Below, piece after piece: positions 13,904-19,603 of a DNA stretch of 19,603 bases. Within the stretch, counting starts at the first letter, position 1; each line of letters begins with the position of its first letter. The stretch is from an uncultured Actinoplanes sp. (GTDB lineage Bacteria > Actinomycetota > Actinomycetes > Mycobacteriales > Micromonosporaceae): positions 1-19,603 of the forward strand of contig NZ_CAKUCL010000130.1 of NCBI RefSeq assembly GCF_934643405.1, written 5' to 3'. The notes under the pieces are model-generated. The model made no database searches, had not been told where the DNA came from, and saw only the letters and a list, made by a program, of their open reading frames with translations. The position numbers were made by a program, and so were the translations under genes.

Positions 13904-16153
13904 TCAACCTCCGAGCTTGCGTACGGACACGGCAGCGACCTTGAACAACGGCTGCTTGGACACCGGGTCCCAGGCGGTGATCGTGAGTTCGTTGGCGGCG
14001 CGCCGCGCGTAGTGGAACGGCACGAAGACCGTGCCCGGCCGGATCTCGGCGAGACGCGCCCGCACCTCGACGGCGCCGCGCGGCGACGAGACACGGACCA
14101 TGTCCCCCTCCTGGATGCCGAGCGGCCCGGCGTCCCGCGGGTTGATTTCGAGCCAGGCGTCCGGGGCGGCGTCGTCCAGCTCGCGCACCCGGCCCGTCTT
14201 GGTGCGGGTGTGGAACTGGTAGACCGTACGGCCGGTGGTCAGTTGCAGCGGGTAGTCGTCGCTGGGCACCTCGGGCGACGGTTCGTAGTCGGTGGCCAGC
14301 AGGAACGCCCGCCCGCCGGCCTGCTTCGCCCGGTGCTGCTCCGCGGTGAACTCGGCCCCGGTGGCGAGATCCTGCCCGTACGTCTCGCAATAGTCCGAGT
14401 CGGTGTTGAAGACGCCGTCGCCGTAGAGCCGTTCGCCGCCCCACTGCACCCCGGACGGGCCGCGCAGCCGCTCGTAGGAGATGCCGGTGTAGTCGCAGGG
14501 CCGCCCGCGCGAACACTGCTGCCAGGCCGCGTACGCGCTCGCCGCGTCGGTCCAGGTGATCAGCGGCTTGCCGTCGCGGTCGCGGAAGTCCATCCGGGCC
14601 GCGTAGTCGAGGAAGATGTCCAGGTCGGAGCGGGCCTCGCCGGGCGGGTCGACGGCCTTCTCGGACAGGTGCACGGTCCGGTCCGCGTTGGTGAAGGTGC
14701 CGGTCTTCTCGCCCCAGCCGGCGGCGGGCAGCACCACGTCGGCGAACTCGGTGGTCTCGGTGCGGTAGAGGTCCTGGGCGACCACGAACAGCTCCGGACG
14801 AGCCAGGATGCGCCGGATGCGGCCCAGATCCGGCATCGACACCGCCGGGTTGGTGCCGCTGATCCAGAGCAGCTCGATCGACCCCTGCTCGGCGTACCGC
14901 CAGATCTGCATCGCGTGCGTCGGCGGCGCCCAGTGCGGGATCTTGGCCATGTCGACGTTCCAGAGCTCGGCCAGGTCCCGTACGTGGGAGGGGTTGTCCC
15001 AGTTGCGGAAGCCCGGCAGATCACCGTCGGCGCCGGCCTCGCGGGTGTTCTCCGCGGTGGGCTGGCCGTTCATCTGCAGGATCCCGGCGCCCGGCCGGCC
15101 GATCATGCCGCGCAGCAGGTGCAGGTTGTTCACCCCGACCGCCGCGGCGGTGGCCTGGTTGGACTGGTAGAAGCCCTGCAGCACGGTGGACAGCAGCCGG
15201 CGGGAGGTGCCGAGCAGCTCCGCGGCGCGCTCCACGTCGGACGCCTTCAGATCACAGATCTCACCGACCCGGGCCAGGTCGTACGGGTGGACGACCTTCG
15301 CGAGGTCGTCGAAGCCCAGCGTGTGCGCCGCCACGTAGTCCTCGTCCACCCAGCCGTGCTCGATGATCAGCCGGAGCAGGCCGTTGACCAGCGCGAGGTT
15401 CGTCCCGGGCCGGACCGGCAGGTGGACGTCGGCCTCTCGGGCGACCGGGGTGGGCCGCGGATCGACGGCGAGCATCGCCGGCGGGTTCGCGCCGTGGCGC
15501 CGGTCGAGCATCCGCATCCACAGCACCGTCTGCGTCTCGGCCACGTTGTGACCCCACAGCGCGATCGCGTCGCAGTGATCGACATCGGTGTACGAGCCGG
15601 GCTGCCCGTCGGTGCCGAAGCTGGCCTTGAGCGCGGCCGCCGAGGTCGCGGTGCACAGTCGCGTGTTGCCGTCCATGTGCGGGGTGCCGATCCCGGCCTT
15701 GCCGATCACGCCGAGCGTGTAGTACTCCTCCAGGAACAGCTGGCCGCTGGTGTAGAAGCCGAAACGACCCCAGCCACCGCGGCCGGCCAGCAGTTCCCGC
15801 GAGCGCTCGACGATGCGGCCCATCGCGGTGTCCCAGTCCGACTCGACCAGCGTGCCGTTCTCGCGGACCAGCGGGCGGGTCAACCGGTCGCGGCTCTGCA
15901 TGGCCTTCCAGCCGTACACGTCCTTGGGGTCCAGGCGCCCCCGGTTGACCCGGTCGGACACCCGGCCCCGCACCCCGACGATCCGGCCGTCCCGCACGCC
16001 GATGTCGATCGCGTCGCCGTTGGAGTGCAGCACCGACGCCGAGCGCACCCACCGCTCGGGCGGCTCGACGGTGTACTCGTCGAGCCGCTCGGGCCACGTC
16101 TCATCCCGCGCGTACGGCGTACGCGCCGCCCAGGGGTCCTCGATCCGGTTCAC
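13904..16153 (-). CDS. Molybdopterin-dependent oxidoreductase lacking the N-terminal Fe-S site
   Basis: This 749-residue protein is of the formate dehydrogenase/assimilatory nitrate reductase (DMSO reductase) superfamily. The alpha-domain motifs are present: FGFYTSGQLFLEEYYTLGV, GNTRLCTAT with C167 as the likely molybdenum ligand, ALWGHNVAETQ, WISGTNPAVS, ADVVLPAAGWGEKTGTFTN, and a C-terminal molydopterin-dinucleotide-binding domain (LTTGRTVYQFHTRTKTGR, then VFVPFHYA). Relatives bind a [4Fe-4S] cluster near the N terminus with C-x2-C-x3-C. Here there is no cysteine in the first 166 residues, and the usual NRGRLCPKG reads NRGRLDPKD. I recognise this as a distinct actinobacterial subfamily with unknown substrate. 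The GTG start shares its G with the TAG stop of the hemerythrin gene (TAGTG), indicating tight coupling. The nitrate/formate annotation should not be trusted without evidence. Confidence 0.88.
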   Translation of the reverse strand: MNRIEDPWAARTPYARDETWPERLDEYTVEPPERWVRSASVLHSNGDAIDIGVRDGRIVGVRGRVSDRVNRGRLDPKDVYGWKAMQSRDRLTRPLVRENGTLVESDWDTAMGRIVERSRELLAGRGGWGRFGFYTSGQLFLEEYYTLGVIGKAGIGTPHMDGNTRLCTATSAAALKASFGTDGQPGSYTDVDHCDAIALWGHNVAETQTVLWMRMLDRRHGANPPAMLAVDPRPTPVAREADVHLPVRPGTNLALVNGLLRLIIEHGWVDEDYVAAHTLGFDDLAKVVHPYDLARVGEICDLKASDVERAAELLGTSRRLLSTVLQGFYQSNQATAAAVGVNNLHLLRGMIGRPGAGILQMNGQPTAENTREAGADGDLPGFRNWDNPSHVRDLAELWNVDMAKIPHWAPPTHAMQIWRYAEQGSIELLWISGTNPAVSMPDLGRIRRILARPELFVVAQDLYRTETTEFADVVLPAAGWGEKTGTFTNADRTVHLSEKAVDPPGEARSDLDIFLDYAARMDFRDRDGKPLITWTDAASAYAAWQQCSRGRPCDYTGISYERLRGPSGVQWGGERLYGDGVFNTDSDYCETYGQDLATGAEFTAEQHRAKQAGGRAFLLATDYEPSPEVPSDDYPLQLTTGRTVYQFHTRTKTGRVRELDDAAPDAWLEINPRDAGPLGIQEGDMVRVSSPRGAVEVRARLAEIRPGTVFVPFHYARRAANELTITAWDPVSKQPLFKVAAVSVRKLGG

Positions 16154-16710
16154 TACTTCGTCGCACGTCCGGTCAGCTTGTCGCGGAGGCGGTCGACCAG
16201 GCCCACGCCGGGACCGACCAGCTTGTGGAACACCTCGCTGTTCGGCGCGCCCGGGTGCGGGCGGGTCGGCGCGAGCTTCTTGGCGGTCTCCACCTTGCCC
16301 GCCAGCTCGATCATCTCGTCCTGCGGCACGACCCGGCGCAGCTGCGGGAACTGCTCGGTCTCCTCGTCCTGCACGTGGTCGGCCAGCACGGTCTCGAGCT
16401 TGCGCAGCGCCTCGTCGAACTCCGGGGCGGACACGTCGATGTCCTCCAGAGCCTTCATCGTCTGCTCCAGCTCCTTGTGTTCCTCGATGTCGTGCTCCAC
16501 CGCCTTCTCGCCGTCCGGCAGGTACTTCTTCATGGCGGGGTACACGTACATCTCCTCGGCGACCGCGTGCCGGACCAGCTCGCTGATCGCCGTGTCGGTG
16601 AGGTCGCGCCGCATCATCGGGTCGCGGATGGTCCAGATCTCGCCGATCAGCGCGGTGACGTCGCGGTGGTCCGCGGTGAGGACGTCGACCACGTCCTGGT
16701 TGTCAGCCAT
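16153..16710 (-). CDS. Hemerythrin HHE-domain protein
   Basis: This 185-residue protein has a hemerythrin-like four-helix domain in its first 125 residues. The expected di-iron ligands are visible: H15 in TADHRD, H48 and E52 in RHAVAEE, H78 in EEHKE, and H112 and E116 in DHVQDEE. The C-terminal 60 residues are a Pro- and Lys-rich tail ending in DRLRDKLTGRATK. Actinobacterial proteins of this type bind oxygen or react with peroxide or nitric oxide; which of these applies here cannot be told. It leads an operon with the molybdopterin oxidoreductase and the four-helix protein. GGAGGAA precedes the ATG at 16710 at a good distance, and a GCAT-N15-GGGTAT promoter lies 35 bases before it, as for other stress genes in this window. 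Confidence 0.92.
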   Translation of the reverse strand: MADNQDVVDVLTADHRDVTALIGEIWTIRDPMMRRDLTDTAISELVRHAVAEEMYVYPAMKKYLPDGEKAVEHDIEEHKELEQTMKALEDIDVSAPEFDEALRKLETVLADHVQDEETEQFPQLRRVVPQDEMIELAGKVETAKKLAPTRPHPGAPNSEVFHKLVGPGVGLVDRLRDKLTGRATK

Positions 16711-16745
16711 GGGTTCCTCCGATGTTGGACCTTGAGACGGGCCCC

Positions 16746-16770
16746 ATACCCGGGCCGCGCCGGACTATGC
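16746..16770 (-). promoter_or_regulatory. Stress-sigma-type promoter of the hemerythrin operon
   Basis: Reading leftward, GCAT (16770-16767), 15 bases, then a perfect GGGTAT (16751-16746). The -35 keeps only the first G and last T of GTTT. The 35-base distance from the -10 to the ATG matches the catalase and ChaB units. Confidence 0.5.
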
Positions 16771-16833
16771 CGTGCGTTCTCCCCGCCCGAACGGCCGGCC
16801 AAACTGACCGATCATCCGAATTTCGGGGTCTTT

Positions 16834-16856
16834 TGCATCTGCACGTGCATCCGCAC
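16834..16856. repeat. Tandem 11-base direct repeat containing a palindrome
   Basis: TGCATCTGCAC (16834-16844) and TGCATCCGCAC (16846-16856) differ at one base and repeat with a 12-base period. The perfect palindrome TGCACGTGCA spans their junction (16840-16849). The site lies about 57-79 bases before the ATG of the small gene at 16913 and in the gap shared with the divergent hemerythrin operon. This is a position where a regulator could bind. No protein can be assigned. Confidence 0.4.
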
Positions 16857-16912
16857 TTGAAGCTTCCATTGCATGGGTTCACTGTGGAGGGCGTCACGAG
16901 ACAGGGGGCACC

Positions 16913-17164
16913 ATGAACGGGGAATCAGAGAAAGAGCGGCGTGTCTTCACGTTCGCCGAGGAGGACTACCGGTTCGGGGCGGGATCGCTGCGGATGACGG
17001 TGGAGCGGATCGACTGGGACCGGCCGTTCGCGCACGAGGGCGGCAACTGGTACGAGGTGCACGGGATCGAGCTCACCGAGGACGGCCGGGTGATCCGGCG
17101 GCGGTCGGTGCTGGTGCGCGGCGCCCGGCTGACCGCGTGGGCGGCCACCCGGCGGCGCCCGTAA
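16913..17164 (+). CDS. Small conserved-looking protein of unknown function
   Basis: This is an 83-residue protein that I do not recognise. It begins with a charged stretch (NGESEKERRV), followed by alternating strand-like segments (FTFAEEDYRFG, LRMTVERIDW, NWYEVHGIELTEDG, VIRRRSVLVRG). This suggests a small beta-rich fold, and there is no membrane segment or signal peptide. The ATG is preceded by AGGGGG at a suitable distance. Codon choice has the GC-rich third positions of its neighbours, which supports a real gene. It lies between the divergent hemerythrin operon and the catalase, which has its own promoter starting eight bases after this stop. Confidence 0.7.
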   Translation: MNGESEKERRVFTFAEEDYRFGAGSLRMTVERIDWDRPFAHEGGNWYEVHGIELTEDGRVIRRRSVLVRGARLTAWAATRRRP

Positions 17165-17171
17165 TTCGTCC

Positions 17172-17196
17172 GTTTGCCCTGATCGAGGCCGGGTAT
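17172..17196 (+). promoter_or_regulatory. Consensus stress-sigma promoter of the catalase gene
   Basis: GTTT (17172-17175), 15 bases, GGGTAT (17191-17196): an exact match to the SigB/SigF-type consensus of actinobacteria. The ATG follows 36 bases later with GGAGG at 17221-17225 in the leader. Spacing and context make this the clearest promoter in the window. Confidence 0.75.
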
Positions 17197-17232
17197 GGGC
17201 GGGGTTCACGCCGCACATACGGAGGACCTGAC

Positions 17233-19470
17233 ATGGAAGCGCGCAAGCCCATCGAGGCCGTCAAGGAAGCCGTGAAGGAAGCGGCCGGCAAGGCGCCTCA
17301 GGTCCCGGGCGCGCCCAGCAGTTCACCGCCGTCGCTCGACGAGCCGACCAGCCCGCAGGACCCGCCGGCCCCCAAGCACGAGCACGGCACTCCGGAGAAC
17401 CGCACGCCCACCGGGGCCGACGCCGGTTCGCCGCCCACCGTCAACGCGCAGCAGGGCTCGCACCTCACCACGTCGCAGGGCACCCGGCTGCGCGACACCG
17501 ACCACTCGCTGAAGGCCGGTCCGCGGGGACCGATCCTGATGCAGGACCACCACTTCCGCGAGAAGATCACGCACTTCGACCACGAGCGCATCCCGGAACG
17601 GGTCGTGCACGCTCGCGGTGCCGGAGCCCATGGGGTGTTCACCGCGTACGGCAACGCCGCGGCCGTGACCCGGGCCCGGTTCCTGCAGAAAAACCAGGAA
17701 ACCCCGGTTTTCGTACGGTTCTCCACCGTCCTCGGTTCGCGGGGGTCGGCCGACACGGTCCGTGACACGCGCGGCTTCGCCACCAAGTTCTACACCGACG
17801 ACGGCACGTTCGACCTGGTCGGCAACAACATCCCGGTGTTCTTCATCCAGGACGCGATCAAGTTCCCGGACATCATCCACGCCGGCAAACCGCATCCCGA
17901 CCGCGAGATCCCGCAGGCGCAGAGCGCCCACGACACCTTCTGGGACTTCGTCTCGCTGCACACCGAGGCCCAGCACCACACCATCTGGAACATGTCCGAC
18001 CGGGGCATCCCCCGCTCGTACCGGACCATGGAGGGCTTCGGCGTCCACACGTTCCGGCTGGTCAACGACGCCGGCGAGACGGTGCTGGTCAAGTTCCACT
18101 GGAAGCCCAAGCTCGGCGTGCACTCGCTGACCTGGGAGGAGGCGCAGATCGCGGCCGGCGTCGACCCGGACTTCCACCGGCGCGACCTGTACGACGCGAT
18201 CGAGGCGGGCGCGTTCCCGTCGTGGGAGCTGGGGTTGCAGATCTTCCCGGACACCCCGGAGGAGACGTTCGCCGGCATCGACCTGCTGGACCCGACCAAG
18301 CTCGTGCCGGAGGAGCTGGCGCCGGTGCAGGCGGTGGGTGAGCTGGTGCTCAACCGGGTGCCGTCGAACTTCTTCGCCGAGACCGAACAGGTGGCGTTCC
18401 ACCTGGGGCAGCTGCCGCCCGGCATCGACGTGACCAACGATCCGCTGCTGCAGGGACGACTGTTCTCCTATCTGGACACGCAACTGACCCGCCTGGGCGG
18501 GCCGAACTTCTCGCAGATCCCGGTCAACCGGCCACATGCGCCGGTCAACGACATGCTGCGGGACGGGTTCCACCAGCATGCGGTGCACACGGGGGTGGCG
18601 CCGTACCGGCCGAACTCGCTGGACGGGGGCAATCCGTTCCCGGCGCCGGACGGGTTCGTGGACGTGCCGGTGACGGTGGCCTCGGCCCCGAAGGTCCGGG
18701 AGAACCCGGTCTCGTTCGACGACCACTACTCGCAGGTGCGCCTGTTCTGGGCCAGCATGTCGCCGGTCGAGAAGGAGCACATCATCGGGGCGTACACGTT
18801 CGAGCTGGGCAAGTGCTACGAGCAGGCCATCAAGGAGCGGCAGCTGGCCTGCCTGGCCAACGTGGACCCGGACCTGTGCGCGCGGGTGGCCGTGGGGCTC
18901 GGGCTGCCGGTCCCCTCCCCCACCGTGCCGCTCGCCGCCGTCGACCCGAGTCCGGCCCTGTCCCAGGTGGGTGGATCGTGGCCGGCGGACGGCCGGATCA
19001 TCGGCATCGTCATCGACGCGGACGGCAACCCGCCGGACGTCTCGGCCGTGCGGTCGTCGGTGTTCGCGGCCGGCATGGTGCCGCTGCTGATCGGGCCGCA
19101 CGGCGGTGAGATCGACGGGACGCCGGTGCAGCGGACGTTCGCCACGGCGCGTTCGGTGGAGTTCGACGCGCTGCTGGTGGCCGCGGGGCCGGCGCCGGCG
19201 GCGGACGCGCTGCCGGCCAGGGAGACGAAGGCGGGAGCGCCGGGAACGGCGGATCTGGACCCGCGCGTGGTGTTGCTGGTCGACGAGTGCTGGAGGCAGG
19301 CGAAGGCCATCGTGGGGTGGGGCACGGGCAGGACGGCGTTGGAGCAGGCGGGGGTGACGGGCACGGCGGGCGTGGTGACGGCGGAGTCGGGCGAGGACGC
19401 GCTGGCGGCGGTCCAGCGCCTGCTGCCGGCGCACCGGGTGTGGGACCGCTTCCCGGCCTCGGTCGCGTAG
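17233..19470 (+). CDS. katE: Large-subunit monofunctional catalase (HPII type)
   Basis: This 745-residue haem catalase degrades hydrogen peroxide. The long clade is evident from its length and from a C-terminal flavodoxin/DJ-1-like domain (about 575-745, starting GRIIGIVIDADGNPPD). An extended N-terminal arm of about 80 residues is rich in Pro, Ser and Lys. Key residues are H126 in RVVHARG, N199 in GNNIPVFFIQDAIKF and the haem-ligand tyrosine Y413 in RLFSYLDTQ. All lie two positions before their E. coli HPII counterparts (H128, N201, Y415). H390, the counterpart of the HPII histidine that cross-links to the tyrosine, is also present. The first residues (EAVKEAVKEAAGK) form an amphipathic helix. 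The ATG follows GGAGG after seven bases. A perfect stress-type promoter lies upstream, so induction by a SigB-like factor under general stress is expected. Confidence 0.96.
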   Translation: MEARKPIEAVKEAVKEAAGKAPQVPGAPSSSPPSLDEPTSPQDPPAPKHEHGTPENRTPTGADAGSPPTVNAQQGSHLTTSQGTRLRDTDHSLKAGPRGPILMQDHHFREKITHFDHERIPERVVHARGAGAHGVFTAYGNAAAVTRARFLQKNQETPVFVRFSTVLGSRGSADTVRDTRGFATKFYTDDGTFDLVGNNIPVFFIQDAIKFPDIIHAGKPHPDREIPQAQSAHDTFWDFVSLHTEAQHHTIWNMSDRGIPRSYRTMEGFGVHTFRLVNDAGETVLVKFHWKPKLGVHSLTWEEAQIAAGVDPDFHRRDLYDAIEAGAFPSWELGLQIFPDTPEETFAGIDLLDPTKLVPEELAPVQAVGELVLNRVPSNFFAETEQVAFHLGQLPPGIDVTNDPLLQGRLFSYLDTQLTRLGGPNFSQIPVNRPHAPVNDMLRDGFHQHAVHTGVAPYRPNSLDGGNPFPAPDGFVDVPVTVASAPKVRENPVSFDDHYSQVRLFWASMSPVEKEHIIGAYTFELGKCYEQAIKERQLACLANVDPDLCARVAVGLGLPVPSPTVPLAAVDPSPALSQVGGSWPADGRIIGIVIDADGNPPDVSAVRSSVFAAGMVPLLIGPHGGEIDGTPVQRTFATARSVEFDALLVAAGPAPAADALPARETKAGAPGTADLDPRVVLLVDECWRQAKAIVGWGTGRTALEQAGVTGTAGVVTAESGEDALAAVQRLLPAHRVWDRFPASVA

Positions 19471-19603
19471 CGTCGTTCCGCCCTCTCCGGCGCAGATACC
19501 ACTCCCTCACGCGGCGATCGCGGTCAACGCGGGGTGGGCCGGGCTCTCTTGCGTCTCGGGTCACCCGCTGCCGGCCGCGGCCTGCGGAACACCGGCCCCG
19601 GTG
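19471..19603. other. Right-edge region without an identified gene
   Basis: The last 133 bases follow the catalase stop. I see no strong hairpin terminator. On the minus strand two frames are open inward from the edge. One ends at the TGA at 19563-19561. The other ends at the TGA at 19526-19524 after a basic tail (RRKRARPTPR). Either could be the end of a convergent gene lying mostly outside the window. Nothing allows a choice. Confidence 0.25.

Noticed and set aside
14012..16735. A 907-codon plus-strand frame over the molybdoenzyme and hemerythrin genes
   Set aside because: It is antisense to two clearly recognised proteins and shows no domain of its own.
16801..16804. A second stress-type promoter for the hemerythrin operon starting from AAAC (GTTT on the minus strand)
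   Set aside because: No GGGNAT occurs at 14-16 bases. The element at 16746-16770 fits better.
16875..16880. GGGTTC as a stress-type -10 for the 83-residue gene
   Set aside because: No GNNT box lies 14-16 bases upstream.
1..19603. tRNA, rRNA, CRISPR, riboswitch, insertion sequence or phage gene
   Set aside because: No cloverleaf-like segment, regular repeat array, transposase motif or phage protein was seen on either strand. A tool-based scan would be more sensitive.

Overview
The window is very GC-rich, densely packed DNA from an actinomycete. The GC-rich codon third positions, GTG and TTG starts, a Ser/Thr-kinase-type ectodomain, an RsbV/SigB-type stress circuit and the promoter style fit a filamentous actinobacterium. 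Micromonosporaceae (Actinoplanes-like) is my guess; I could not test it. I see no rRNA, tRNA, CRISPR array, insertion sequence or prophage gene.

Left part (1-8070). The cytoplasm-proximal linker, membrane span and extracellular domain of a Ser/Thr-kinase-like protein run in from the left edge. It ends convergently on an isovaleryl-CoA-dehydrogenase-type acyl-CoA dehydrogenase. Divergent from that gene, across a strong palindromic operator, lies a four-gene operon: an AtuA-like (DUF1446) protein, a carboxyltransferase beta subunit, a biotin carboxylase/BCCP alpha subunit and a TetR regulator. Together they look like a branched acyl-CoA dehydrogenation and carboxylation module of the Liu (leucine/isovalerate) or Atu (acyclic terpene) type.

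Middle part (8058-9924). This is a decaying patch. It holds a nucleotidyltransferase with an internal deletion and frame change, an RtcB-type RNA ligase with a single-base frameshift near its end, and what looks like the C-terminal scrap of its usual partner, peptide release factor H. It ends against a membrane-anchored S1-family serine protease, which is followed by a GNAT acetyltransferase.

Right part (11505-19470). This looks like a general-stress island: a single-domain STAS anti-anti-sigma factor, a ChaB/Rho-N-like protein, a SigB-type sigma factor fused to its own STAS domain, an operon of hemerythrin, an Fe-S-less molybdopterin oxidoreductase and a four-helix protein, an 83-residue unknown, and a large HPII-type catalase. 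Five transcription units here carry GTTT-N15-GGG(T/C/A)AT-like elements, the form recognised by SigB/SigF-type stress sigma factors. Two of these sit back to back in mirror image between the sigma gene and chaB. My reading is that this is a locally clustered stress regulon, with the fusion sigma factor as a candidate master. In that sigma factor's STAS domain the normally phosphorylated serine is alanine.

Convergent gene pairs throughout overlap at their stop codons, twice through a shared CTAG. No unannotated stretch exceeds 300 bases.
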